A stretch of 64,000 nt of DNA from Limnanthes douglasii subsp. nivea. Lineage: Eukaryota; Streptophyta; Magnoliopsida; Brassicales; Limnanthaceae. Position numbers and translations under genes: made by a program. Numbering within the stretch: position 1 is the stretch's first letter; every line of letters starts with the position of its first letter. The stretch covers positions 181,368,807-181,432,806 of the forward strand of contig JAUPFV010000004.1 in NCBI GenBank assembly GCA_036936605.1. Direction: 5' to 3'. The notes under the pieces were generated by a model. The model saw only the letters and a program-made list of their open reading frames with translations. It was not told where the DNA came from and ran no database searches. Positions 10,414 through 22,870 of this stretch are shown here, piece after piece.

Positions 10414-12308
10414 TTCTATTCCTTAGGTATGTTATTTCAAAAGATGGCTTGTCAATGGATGAGTCGAAGGTAGCAGCAGTACGTGACTAGCCTATACATA
10501 CCTTTATCACCAAAGTTCGTTCTTTTCATAGGTTGGTTTCATTCTATAGGAGGTTCACCTATAACTTAAGTACTTTCATGACTTTTATTATAGATTGTAT
10601 GAAGGGTAAGACGTTTGGAAGACCCTTGAAGGAACTACTAGGTTTGAAGATATTAAGGTAAGACTGACCACTGCACTTATTCTGGTTCTACAGGGTTTGA
10701 ACTGCATTGTGATGCGTCCAGATTGGGCATAGGAGTTGTGGTCAGCCAACGGGGATAACTTGTGACCTACTTCACTCAGAAGTTAAGTGGAGCTAAACTC
10801 AACTACAACACTTATGACTAGGAGCTTTATGCAGTGGTGTGGGCCTTGAGGCATTGGATTTCCTACTTGTCCTATAACGACTTTGTAATGTAAACTAACC
10901 ATGATGCCTTGAAGCATATGCATAGTCAAAAGAAACTCTATTCATGCCACGCGTTGGGCAGCATTTACCCAACAATTTCCCTTTTTTGTCAAGCACACTT
11001 CAGGAATAGTTAACCGCGTAGCTGACCTATTGAGCAAAAAAAGTATGATGATTCCTATGGTAGAGGAGGTTCTGGGGTTTGAGATGATGAGGGATCTACT
11101 GGCTACCGATCCATATTTTGGTCCTATTCTGGAGGACGTCGAGCTAGGGAAATATTTTGTAGTGGGAAACGACTACCTCTTCAAAGTTAACTTACTCAGT
11201 ACTCATGAGGGCAGCTTGAGACTACTTACTGTATAAGAAAGACACAACGAGGGGCATAATGGTAGATATCAAACCCTCTCTTTTATTCAAACCAGTTTTT
11301 ATGGCCGCATTTGAGGAGAAACGTTATCTATTTTGTGGTTGGATGTCGGGTTTGCTAGATGGCGAAAGGTACGACCTCTAACGTAGGTCTATATCTACCA
11401 TTCTGAATACCAGAGGGAGTACGGCGAAGCATAACCATGGATGTCTTTAGACTGTCGCAAACACTCAGAGGTAATGATTCTATTTTTGTGGTGGTCGATA
11501 GGTTTTTTATGATGGCCCACTTTATTGCCTGCAAAAAAACCACAGACGCTGTGAATGTTGCTAATTTATACTTTCAAGAGGTCTACTGCTTACATGGCCT
11601 ACCCTTGTACATCGTTTCTAATCGCAATATGTAGTTTCTTGGATACTTTTGGAGAAGATTGTGGTTTCTTACAAAACAAAGATGGGTTTTAGTAGCGCAG
11701 ATCACCCGGTGACAGACGGACAAACCAAGGTAACTAATCGAACATTAGGAAACATGTAGCTCACAGAGGTCTCCGGGAACTTGAAATCTTTGGATTCCAG
11801 CCTTATCATGTTGAGTTCGCCTATAACAGGCACCACAAGAGAAGTAATGGGTAAAGTCCCTTCATGGTAGTATATGGCTATAACCCACGGGGTCCTATGG
11901 ATTTGGCTTTCCTAACTCTTGACAGGGTTCCAGCGAGGGTCGGGAGCGACATCTATGATCTATGGGAAATCCATGAGAACACGATAAAAACCTTGAGGGA
12001 ACAACTTAGAAGTATAAGGTTACCGTATATTAGAAATTCCGACTGGTGGAGCTTGTATTAGAGGACTTTGTACGCGAAGTTTTGATAAGATATCATTTTC
12101 CTACACATGAGTACAACAGACTAGCTGCAAGGAAGGTGTGTCCGTTTAAAATCATTGAGAAGATTAATCCAATGCATACAGTTTAAAGCTACCGAGCCAC
12201 ATAGACCCACGACGTCTTTAACGTGAAGCACATGGTGTCGTTTACCAATGTTGCCGATGATAATGAAGCTGAGAATTTGTGGGTGAATTTTTCCCAAAAA
12301 GGAGAGGA
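10414..12308 (+). pseudogene. RNase H and integrase of old CRM-like element, copy 1
   Basis: Broken frames carry RNase H traces (GVVVSQRG near 10730, YNTYD near 10805). The tether and integrase zinc region come next, then the core VFRLSQTLRGNDSIFVVVDR (11437-11634), and the C-terminal region MVVYGYNPRGPMDLAF at 11864. No catalytic domain is continuous. Confidence 0.88.
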
Positions 12309-12830
12309 TCATGTAATTGCATAAGCTAATGTTATGTGGCCCTTTTGGATAAACATAAATTGGACTTATTTGGGGCTCGGTTATCATAATTAGACGCTGC
12401 GACTACTCATATTGAGCGCGTCGAGAAACCCAAAAATGTTCAGAGGCATCACAGGATAAATCCCAATGATGAAGTTCAAGCACAAAATTCTAGCATATAG
12501 GGCCTCATTTATGTGTTTTCGTGTTTTCTCACCATTTTCTATTTTTGTTTGGTTTATTTAAATTACTTAAATAACTCCAATCGCTTTTGAAATTGGACTT
12601 GGCTTTATTTTATTATGCAGAGAATAATCTGTATTTTTTGCGTAGGATTTCGAGAACTTCCATAAAAAGATCTTAAACCTTACTTTGCCATTAGACTTAT
12701 TAATTAATTTTTAGGAATTTCTTTGAGTCTTTTTTACTCTCTAACCTAGGGTTATGGTTTTATCTACTGTTTCTCTCTTTTTTTGAGTTCTTGAAACTGT
12801 CACTTATGTTTCTGCTATTCATTTTCATCA
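12309..12830 (+). repeat. 3' LTR of old CRM-like element, copy 1
   Basis: The LTR starts TCATGTAATTGCATAAGC behind a purine tract GGAGAGGA (12301-12308), aligned to the younger 3' LTR. It ends near ATTTTCATCA at about 12830. The end is uncertain by several bases. Confidence 0.78.
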
Positions 12831-13692
12831 ACGCATTGTCATACGCTTAAGTTGTTCATAATATAATTGAAGGGTTCGACTGCTGTAGAGTTGTGTTACA
12901 ATTTGAATAATATAAATGGTATGGTGTTAAAAGGGTATGTGGACTATGACTATGCAAGTTGCTTCGATACAAAGAAATATACATTAGGTTATTTGTTTTC
13001 GTTCTTGTAATATTGGTTAGTTCCAAGTCTATTACACAGAAGGTCGTTGCATTATTAGTTATGATAATATTACTTGTCTTTATTTAGTCAAGAATCAAAA
13101 GTTCTACGAAAACTAATTATGTAGATATCAAGTTGAACTTCATCTGAGATATGGTGGAGATGAAGCAAGTGAAGTTGGTTAAGATTGCTCAAGAGGAAAA
13201 TCATTTGGATGGTTTGACCAAGGTATTGTTGCTTTCAAAGCTCACAAACTGCATGAGACTGATGCAATTATAGGATATATGTGAGCTTGTTTATAAAGAG
13301 TAGAACATTGGGTGCAACTGATGTTAGAGTTACTATAAGATAAGGTATAGAATTTTTAGGTGTATGCTAGAAGTAACTTGTCAATAGAGGTAAATTTAAC
13401 GCCTAGAACCTAAGCGTTGATGAAACTATGTAGGTGAAGCTTAGGCTGTCACTTAGATGCATGGACTTCTACTAGAACCTAAGCGTTGATAGAAAGCTAA
13501 AACGAATAATGGCTACTGAGTCGAATAAGATATGGGTTGGTTCAAAGTGAGTTGGTTCGAAGCAAGCTGAACCGAACCATGTTGAACTAAAGCATGGGAG
13601 CTGGACCGAAGCAGATTCTTCTATTTATAGGTTTCTTATTTAATTGGTTTTCTTATTTGGTCTTTCTATATTAATTAGAATTCTTATAAATT
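12831..13692 (+). pseudogene. Ty1/copia RNase H and C-terminus plus start of 3' region, copy 1 (cut by duplication)
   Basis: The translation resumes the copia protein after the CRM-like insert. GYVDYDYASCFDTKKYTLGY (about 12940-13000) is the copia RNase H start. SKSITQKVVAL follows, and the final DGLTKVLLLSKL lies near 13210-13245. Several stops interrupt it. From about 13300 the sequence is non-coding and LTR-like, with a 19-bp direct repeat (13403-13421 and 13472-13490). The duplication junction cuts it at 13692. Confidence 0.85.
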
Positions 13693-13966
13693 ATGAGCCC
13701 GGACACCGTCTTGTTGTGTTTAGTGATAACACCCACCTTATTCCGGGTTGGATGAGGATCCAAATACTCTGACTCCACATCGAATCTTTCAATTATCACC
13801 ATAGCCCCATACGGAGTCGATGTCCCTGCGTTGTTTGTTGGGCCAGTCGGATGAGCATTATGAAGCCTATTTCCACTCCTTCTTTTAACATAAGCACCCA
13901 ACTTTCCTATTTCAATCAAATTTTGCACCTCTTGCTTTAAAGCGATGCAATCTTCTGTATTATGAC
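13693..13966 (-). pseudogene. Gag C-terminal fragment of Tat element 1, copy 2
   Basis: This is a duplicate of 4135-4408. It begins abruptly at the junction (ATGAGCCCGG) and so lacks the protease, RT and integrase that follow in copy 1. It shows that copy 2 is a truncated piece of Tat 1, not an independent insertion. Confidence 0.92.
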
Positions 13967-15006
13967 TAGGGGCGAGATTCGGTCAGTTTTTTGACATATA
14001 TTTAAACCAAACCGAAATAATTTGGTTTATAAATTATTAAACCGATTTATTAAAATAATATTGGTTTTTTTTGTTTCGGTTTTGGTCGGTTTTTCGGTTT
14101 GAACATCGGTTTGGATTGGTGCGGTTCAGTTCGGTGGGGTTTGGTTCGGTTTTTTTCGAATTATTTTTCACTTGAAATTTAAAAAAAAATAATATAAACT
14201 AATTATTAATTTTTTATATTTATAATAATAAATTTAGAATTACAATTTTAATATAATAAATACTATAATAATATTGCTACTTAAGTGTAAAAAGTAAAGA
14301 AATATACTATACTATAATATAAAGAAATACGTAAAGTGAGCAAATAGTAGGCTATGAAAATAAAAAATAAATAATTAATAGGCTTTTTATACTATAAGTA
14401 CAAATATATAAATATTTTCAACGCTCCGAAGAAATATCCTGAGTCATTTGTACGTAACTATGCTAGGAAAATCCTAGGTAAATAGTTACCTAAGATTTTT
14501 CCCCAATACAATATTCTAGCTGTCATTGTAATAAAAGCAAAAAAACAAGTATGATAAAGTGGCAATTAGTGAGACAGCTGTATTGGTCCATTTGTCTTAT
14601 TCGCATTGGATGAACGACTGCACACACACAGACATGTAATGTAAGTGAGAAGTTACGGCACACACATGCATAGGTCATGTGAGAAGTTATATTTAAATTT
14701 GTCCAAAAAATTACATTTGGGGTTCGAACCCATGATGTATTAAACGAGTAGTTTAAGTAGTCATTTAAGACCACTTGGACAAACAATTTCTAAGTAGTAA
14801 ATATGGTATACAACTATATATAATATTCGGTCGGTTTCGGTTTTATTCGGTACAAAAATCGGAAAAACCGAAAACCGGCCGAATTTAATTCGGTTTGAAA
14901 TTTAAAAACCGAAACCGAATATTATTATTTTTAAACCGACCAAATCGATAAATTTTGGTTTGGTTTGGTCGGTCGGTTCGGTTTTTTTCGGTTTTTCTCA
15001 CCTATA
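13967..15006. mobile_element. Non-autonomous hAT-type element, copy 2
   Basis: This is a duplicate of 4409-5449, one T shorter and with one C to T change close to its right end. Both target repeats are kept (ATTATGAC at 13959-13966 and 15007-15014). It moved here with the segmental duplication, not by transposition. Confidence 0.9.
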
Positions 15007-16455
15007 ATTATGACCCATATCATGATGATATTGGAAGAAACAATTATTTCGACTTTCTCTGGGAGACTGAAGCGTTGTTGGTTTCCTGAAATGTACTTCG
15101 TATTTTGTTTTGTCATAGATGGTTGCCACATTCTCTTTCAACTCGGCAAACCACTCCGGTTGAACCCAAGGCCCTCGCTTATTTCTGGATTGTTGGATCT
15201 GAGCTGGTGCTGGGTGGGATTGAGCCTTGGCCCTGCTGGGACCCTGTCCGACTTCCTTAGCCTTGTTCCCAGACTGATTCTGGTTCTGGTTTGGTGCAGT
15301 TGGGGCCGATCTCACCTGCCTATGCACCCTGGTCTTCTTCGTTTCATCTACATTGATTTGTTTCCCCACTTGATTCAGTAAACCGCCCCAAGTCATGGCC
15401 TTCTTTCTGGTTACCGAATCAGCCGAATTACCAGGGTTCAAACCCTGCCTTAGAGAAGTTCTTGCTACTTGTTCAAAGCAATCAGCTAATCCATTCTTGG
15501 TGTTCACAAAGCGACTTATAGATTCTTTCAAGGATTCATTTGGTTCTTGGGCACAATGGATAATAGTGTCTCCATTGCTCTTCACTTCCTTACTTCCAAC
15601 GAACTGCCTCCGGAAAGCCACCCAAAAAGTATCAAAATTTCTAATGCAGCCCTGTGGCAGACTATTATACCACTTCAGAGCACTCCCCGTAAAAGACTGG
15701 GAGAACGCTCTACAAAGCAACTTATCATCATCATCAAAATTCATCATAAAGTTTTTAAATTGCTCCAGATGATTATCTGGATCTTTACTCCCATCATATT
15801 TTTTCATCTTTGTACTGTCAAACCTCTTAGGAAGGTTTCTGGACAGTATCTTGGAAGAAAATGGAGATTGTCTCCAATTCCGGTCACGACTAAACACAGT
15901 ATCTTCATTGGGAGTTGCAAAGATACCTGGTTCATCATGAAAGGCAAAAGGATCCATCAACAGTCGGTCTACATGTCTTCGGCCATAACTGTGACCATGA
16001 GATAACCCTTTTCCTAGATGTCTTTTCAATCTTTTATGCATATCCCTCTTTCTTGAATACTTTTTGACCAACTTCTGCTTCTTTTTAGAATAGCCTTCAT
16101 CACTGCTGGATGACAAGGACTCCTCAACTCCATCTTCGTTCGAAGAGCTACTAGAAGATTCTGAATCTGAATCTGAGCTCTCCACCGGTTTAGACCGCTG
16201 ATATTTCTTTGAGCTAGCATGAGTCTTTTTAGTACTTACATGGGTCTTTGCTGATGGGTCATGTTCCCTTGGATTGTCAGTGTGGAGAACGGCTGACACT
16301 TTTGATTTTTCTTTTAAGCCTATCTCCACCCTTTTAGTAGCCCTCAAGGCTTCTATCTTAGCTTTCAATCTACCCCGCTCTTCAATCGTATATTCATCAT
16401 TTTCTCCCACCACTTCTGCCAAAGTTGGTGGCACTGCCTGCTCATCCGGATTCAT
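15007..16455 (-). pseudogene. gag: Gag of Tat element 1, copy 2
   Basis: This is a duplicate of 5450-6898. The frame stays open from ATG 16453-16455 to the hAT-type element; only the last residue differs from copy 1 because of the base change in the hAT end. The 5' LTR and primer site precede it at 16527-16903 and 16507-16523. Confidence 0.92.
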
Positions 16456-16526
16456 CAGAACTGGTTTTTTTTATGGTTTCAAATGTTAAATTCAGTAACC
16501 TTGTCCTCCCACTGGGGTCGCCAATT

Positions 16527-16903
16527 TGGTGTGGATTATTTTTTACTGAGGGTAATTTGGTCATGTGTTTTGTGGTGTTTCAAAGGTATTTAATGTTTGG
16601 GTGTTTTGTAGTGAGAGATTTAAACTGCCTATTTGTATTAAATGTTCATTACCCTCATTAATGAAAGTGGTTGGGTATTTATACCCTTAATTATGGGCCA
16701 CATGGGCTTTCGGGTCAAACTTATGAAACCAGGTCGAGTTAAAAAAACTCATTAGTTTATTAAGAAGATAAGCAATTAGCTTAGTCAAAAGGTGATTAAT
16801 TTTTAGTACTTTTGTCCAGTTCGGATGGTTCAGTGGGTGGCTTTTGTCCGAATTGCCCGTGTCTGATTTCTAATGTTAGTGGTGAAAAGTTCCGGACTCA
16901 TCA
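16527..16903 (-). repeat. 5' LTR of Tat element 1, copy 2
   Basis: This is a duplicate of 6970-7346, identical by eye. The A/C difference (7191/16748) lies within it. It is a promoter-bearing LTR without the rest of its element. Confidence 0.88.
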
Positions 16904-17064
16904 AATATCACTCAAGAACCAACGAGAGTAGCAGATAAGAAGTATGTGGAGCTACATTTCTAAATGTATTGATTGTGTTATGTATGCTATTTTTTCACGA
17001 GACCTGATCTTGCCTACGCCGTAAATGTTTTGAGCAGATTCATGTCCAATATGAGGAAGCCGTA
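16904..17064 (+). pseudogene. Ty1/copia reverse transcriptase fragment, copy 2
   Basis: This is a duplicate of 7347-7507, with the same TRPDLAYAVNVLSRFMSN signature at about 16994-17060. Confidence 0.87.
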
Positions 17065-20000
17065 AGATATAGTTGCACAAGCCCAATGATATATGTCCCT
17101 TTCTGAAAAAATAAAAAACAAACCTTATTTGGGCCTTGATTATCAAAATTAGGTCTTGCGACTACTCAAATCTGGCGAGTCTAGAAGCCCAACGACTTTT
17201 GAAAGCATCATGGGGCCTCGTTTATATGTTTTCATGACTTTTTAGTGTTTTTCTATTTTTGTTGGATTTGTTTAACATATTTAAATGGCTCAAATTGCTT
17301 TGAAATTGTGTTGGACTTTATTTTATTATACGGAGAACAATCTGTAAAAGTCTTTCAAGCCCAAATTTCTCGTTAACTTTGATTAATTAAAATTTTGAAA
17401 TTATTTCTCTAAGTATATTTTACTCTCTAACCTCGGGTTATGGTTTAATCTACTGTTCTTTTTCTTTTGTGATTTCTTGTAGTCGTCAATTTTGTTTATT
17501 TTATTCACTTCCATCACAATTGGTATCATAGCGTCAGAGCTTCCACTACCCAAATCGTAAAACTAGTCGATTGGGAGGAGATGGAAAACCAATTTGGCCA
17601 AATGGGTGAATAGATGAATTTGTTTGGAGACCGTATGAGGAGTGTATATAAGGCTATGCATAGGTTGTTGAACAACCATACCAACGAATTTTGAGCTTCA
17701 GGTTAAAGCAACCAACCGTCGCGATCTGAGAGAGATATTGGTCGAGATAACATTCGTTTTCTCCTAGAAGGATATAGAGTAAAGGTCCGTATTACCCCCA
17801 GGACTCCAATGAGCAGGTCTTTGAGCAACCGTTAACGAAAATTTTGATCAGACCGCTAGCAACCGTTGATAATCAGGGTTCATATTTGAGATCCCAGAGT
17901 CCCAAAGGGTCTCGAACCAGAGAAAATTTTAGATTGGATCGCCTTGGTGGAAGAAAACCTTTATTTCAAGGAGCTTTCGGCTGTAAAATGGGTACAGTTG
18001 GGCCCAACTAAGTTATGAGTTCGAGCTGCATCTTTGTGGCAGCAGCTAAAGCAGACCAGCTTGAGGCAATGTAAGCAAAAAATAACAACTAGGCTTAAAT
18101 ACGTGAAGAACTTAAGGGTTGCGTATTTATCCTACAATGATGCACGTATAATCTATCAGTAGTTCCAAAACCTTAAACAAAGGTCAAGGACTATTGATGA
18201 ATACACTAAGGAATTTTTCAAGTTACAAAACCTTATGGATATTATGTATTCAACAAATCAATTAGTATCCCACTATATAGGTGAGATGAGACAACACTTT
18301 CGAGACCAGTTTAATATGTTTGAACCTATAAATGTGTCTGAAGCACATCAGCGTGCCTTACATCTTGATAAATCTCTTTTGCAAAGTCCGTATGGAGGAG
18401 ATACTGCAAGCATATCACCAATGACGTTGCCAAAAAATACGACTCCAGGTCCTAGCCCAACATTACCAACTGCAACCCCTATTTGCGCATGTTCTTACAC
18501 ATTGGTCCATAGTTGCGTATATACTTCCTCGTAGGTAAAGTGCTACCATTGTTATGAACGGGGTAGCATTACTTCGCAGTGTCCAAAAGTCCGATAACAA
18601 CCATAGCAGTCAAGGAGTTTATTCACCGGAGATGCTAATTTTGATCTTGAAGGTGAGCGACATTTTGGATGAGGAAACGGAAGATATTATTAATAAGGTT
18701 CAACCAGACTAAGTTAGTTCTAAGGTGTGTATGTTTTACAATCAATACAAGAATTGAAGGTGATGATTTGTTGAGAAACAACATTTTCTAGTCGACTTGT
18801 ATTAACGGGGAGGGTATGTAAATTTGTAATCAATTAAGAAAGCTGTGAAAATGTGATTTTCGTAGAGGTTGTGCAAAAGCTGGCTTTGAAGACATAAAAA
18901 TACCCCAACCCCTACAAACCTTCCTAATTAAAGAAATGTAGGGAGGTAACAATCTTTAAAAGATTTCTAGTATCATTTTATATCGGTAACTATAAGGATA
19001 AGGCATGGTGTGATGTTATTGTTATGCATGTTTGTCACTTATTTGTAGGCCAACCATGGCTATACGATAGAATTGTCACATACGATGGTAGGAAAAACTG
19101 TTATAGTTTCATATGGAATAACACTAGATTCACATTTACACCATCAAAAGAGGTATCCCCAAAACCTGCACTTGTTGTATCACGGGATTCGGTAAGAACT
19201 TTTTAGCACATATGCATTTATAGAGCATGCTAGTGATACATGAATTGTTTATCTACTGGTGGTTACATAATGTAAGGATGTTCCGTTTGGTGGGATACCT
19301 GAGCGTGTTGGCCTGCTATTAGTATAATTTGTTATTTTATTTCTCGATAATCTGACTACATATCTGCCTCCATTACGAGACATCTAACCCAGATTGACCG
19401 CACTACCGGATGAGTCCGAAGGAGCATAACGAGCTTCGCAGACAAGTGGAAGAACAATGGACTAAAATCCAAATCCATGAGAGCCTTAGTCCTTGTGCAG
19501 TTCCAACACTATTAACACCATATAAAGATGCCTCAATGAGGATGTGTGTGGATAACCGGGCTATAAACAAGATCCAAGTCTCGTATCGGTTTCCTATTCT
19601 CCGGATTGATGACTTATTAGATCGGTTTAGTTGTGCTATAATATTTACGAAACTGGATTTGAAGAACGGGTATCACCAAATTCACATTCGAATGGGAGAT
19701 GAGTTAAGAATATACTTTAAGACCCGCAGAGGTCTGTTTGAGTGGACAGTCCTGCAATCTGTCATTTCCAATGGTCATAGCACGTTTATAAGGGTTATAA
19801 ATCAGATATTTCGTCCATTCATTGGAAAGTTCTTAGTTGTGTATATTGAAAATATTTTGATATATAGTACTATAGAGGAGTTGCACCTCCAGCATTTACG
19901 GGAAGTCTTGGTTGTTTTGAGGCAAGATGTTTATGGGGGACGCGACAAGTGTTCCTTATTACAAACTTAGTTCTATTCCTTAGGTATGTTATTTCAAAAG

Positions 20001-22389
20001 ATGGCTTGTCAATGGATGAGTCGAAGGTAGCAGCAGTACGTGACTAGCCTATACATACCTTTATCACCAAAGTTCGTTCTTTTCATAGGTTGGTTTCATT
20101 CTATAGGAGGTTCACCTATAACTTAAGTACTTTCATGACTTTTATTATAGATTGTATGAAGGGTAAGACGTTTGGAAGACCCTTGAAGGAACTACTAGGT
20201 TTGAAGATATTAAGGTAAGACTGACCACTGCACTTATTCTGGTTCTACAGGGTTTGAACTGCATTGTGATGCGTCCAGATTGGGCATAGGAGTTGTGGTC
20301 AGCCAACGGGGATAACTTGTGACCTACTTCACTCAGAAGTTAAGTGGAGCTAAACTCAACTACAACACTTATGACTAGGAGCTTTATGCAGTGGTGTGGG
20401 CCTTGAGGCATTGGATTTCCTACTTGTCCTATAACGACTTTGTAATGTAAACTAACCATGATGCCTTGAAGCATATGCATAGTCAAAAGAAACTCTATTC
20501 ATGCCACGCGTTGGGCAGCATTTACCCAACAATTTCCCTTTTTTTGTCAAGCACACTTCAGGAATAGTTAACCGCGTAGCTGACCTATTGAGCAAAAAAA
20601 GTATGATGATTCCTATGGTAGAGGAGGTTCTGGGGTTTGAGATGATGAGGGATCTACTGGCTACCGATCCATATTTTGGTCCTATTCTGGAGGACGTCGA
20701 GCTAGGGAAATATTTTGTAGTGGGAAACGACTACCTCTTCAAAGTTAACTTACTCAGTACTCATGAGGGCAGCTTGAGACTACTTACTGTATAAGAAAGA
20801 CACAACGAGGGGCATAATGGTAGATATCAAACCCTCTCTTTTATTCAAACCAGTTTTTATGGCCGCATTTGAGGAGAAACGTTATCTATTTTGTGGTTGG
20901 ATGTCGGGTTTGCTAGATGGCGAAAGGTACGACCTCTAACGTAGGTCTATATCTACCATTCTGAATACCAGAGGGAGTACGGCGAAGCATAACCATGGAT
21001 GTCTTTAGACTGTCGCAAACACTCAGAGGTAATGATTCTATTTTTGTGGTGGTCGATAGGTTTTTTATGATGGCCCACTTTATTGCCTGCAAAAAAACCA
21101 CAGACGCTGTGAATGTTGCTAATTTATACTTTCAAGAGGTCTACTGCTTACATGGCCTACCCTTGTACATCGTTTCTAATCGCAATATGTAGTTTCTTGG
21201 ATACTTTTGGAGAAGATTGTGGTTTCTTACAAAACAAAGATGGGTTTTAGTAGCGCAGATCACCCGGTGACAGACGGACAAACCAAGGTAACTAATCGAA
21301 CATTAGGAAACATGTAGCTCACAGAGGTCTCCGGGAACTTGAAATCTTTGGATTCCAGCCTTATCATGTTGAGTTCGCCTATAACAGGCACCACAAGAGA
21401 AGTAATGGGTAAAGTCCCTTCATGGTAGTATATGGCTATAACCCACGGGGTCCTATGGATTTGGCTTTCCTAACTCTTGACAGGGTTCCAGCGAGGGTCG
21501 GGAGCGACATCTATGATCTATGGGAAATCCATGAGAACACGATAAAAACCTTGAGGGAACAACTTAGAAGTATAAGGTTACCGTATATTAGAAATTCCGA
21601 CTGGTGGAGCTTGTATTAGAGGACTTTGTACGCGAAGTTTTGATAAGATATCATTTTCCTACACATGAGTACAACAGACTAGCTGCAAGGAAGGTGTGTC
21701 CGTTTAAAATCATTGAGAAGATTAATCTCAATGCATACAGTTTAAAGCTACCGAGCCACATAGACCCACGACGTCTTTAACGTGAAGCACATGGTGTCGT
21801 TTACCAATGTTGCCGATGATAATGAAGCTGAGAATTTGTGGGTGAATTTTTCCCAAAAAGGAGAGGATCATGTAATTGCATAAGCTAATGTTATGTGGCC
21901 CTTTTGGATAAACATAAATTGGACTTATTTGGGGCTCGGTTATCATAATTAGACGCTGCGACTACTCATATTGAGCGCGTCGAGAAACCCAAAAATGTTC
22001 AGAGGCATCACAGGATAAATCCCAATGATGAAGTTCAAGCACAAAATTCTAGCATATAGGGCCTCATTTATGTGTTTTCGTGTTTTCTCACCATTTTCTA
22101 TTTTTGTTTGGTTTATTTAAATTACTTAAATAACTCCAATCGCTTTTGAAATTGGACTTGGCTTTATTTTATTATGCAGAGAATAATCTGTATTTTTTGC
22201 GTAGGATTTCGAGAACTTCCATAAAAAGATCTTAAACCTTACTTTGCCATTAGACTTATTAATTAATTTTTAGGAATTTCTTTGAGTCTTTTTTACTCTC
22301 TAACCTAGGGTTATGGTTTTATCTACTGTTTCTCTCTTTTTTTGAGTTCTTGAAACTGTCACTTATGTTTCTGCTATTCATTTTCATCA
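17065..22389 (+). mobile_element. Old CRM-like Ty3/gypsy element, copy 2
   Basis: This is a duplicate of 7508-12830: 5' LTR about 17065-17518, primer site 17521, gag about 17578-18617, protease/RT about 18637-19970 (YIEN again in place of YxDD at 19842-19853), RNase H and integrase about 19971-21867, 3' LTR about 21868-22389. The extra T near 20540 changes the local frame, so one reading frame is longer here (20501-20794) than in copy 1. The extra T near 21728 sits in the integrase C-terminal region. Confidence 0.92.
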
Positions 22390-22870
22390 ACGCATTGTCA
22401 TACGCTTAAGTTGTTCATAATATAATTGAAGGGTTCGACTGCTGTAGAGTTGTGTTACAATTTGAATAATATAAATGGTATGGTGTTAAAAGGGTATGTG
22501 GACTATGACTATGCAAGTTGCTTCGATACAAAGAAATATACATTAGGTTATTTGTTTTCGTTCTTGTAATATTGGTTAGTTCCAAGTCTATTACACAGAA
22601 GGTCGTTGCATTATTAGTTATGATAATATTACTTGTCTTTATTTAGTCAAGAATCAAAAGTTCTACGAAAACTAATTATGTAGATATCAAGTTGAACTTC
22701 ATCTGAGATATGGTGGAGATGAAGCAAGTGAAGTTGGTTAAGATTGCTCAAGAGGAAAATCATTTGGATGGTTTGACCAAGGTATTGTTGCTTTCAAAGC
22801 TCACAAACTGCATGAGACTGATGCAATTATAGGATATATGTGAGCTTGTTTATAAAGAGTAGAACATTGG
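22390..22870 (+). pseudogene. Ty1/copia RNase H and C-terminus, copy 2
   Basis: This is a duplicate of about 12831-13311. It runs from the HWHALKWLL-like restart through GYVDYDYASCFDTKKYTLGY to DGLTKVLLLSKL near 22770-22805. Its stops are shared with copy 1, so they predate the duplication. Confidence 0.85.

Larger units (their letters stand above)
7508..12830 (+). mobile_element. Old CRM-like Ty3/gypsy element nested in copia, copy 1
   Basis: The element has two LTR-like ends, a TGGTATCA primer site at 7964 and gag-protease-RT-RNase H-integrase in order. All are clearly related, base by base in long stretches, to the younger element at 48500-54029. It is full of stops and frameshifts. Joining 7507 to about 12831 restores the copia protein order (RFMSNMRKP, then HWHALKWLL-like), which fixes the insertion point. 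The flanks (agccg at 7501-7505, about aacg at 12828-12831) look like a decayed target duplication; the right edge is good to a few bases. Confidence 0.9.
4135..13692. repeat. Tandem segmental duplication, copy 1 (9558 bp)
   Basis: Sequence from ATGAGCCCGG at 4135 to 13692 recurs head to tail from 13693 to about 23251 at a constant offset of 9557-9559. The unit contains Tat gag with its hAT insert, the Tat 5' LTR, copia pol pieces, the whole old CRM-like element and part of the copia 3' region. By eye I find only five differences: two base changes and three one-base length changes. Confidence 0.97.
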
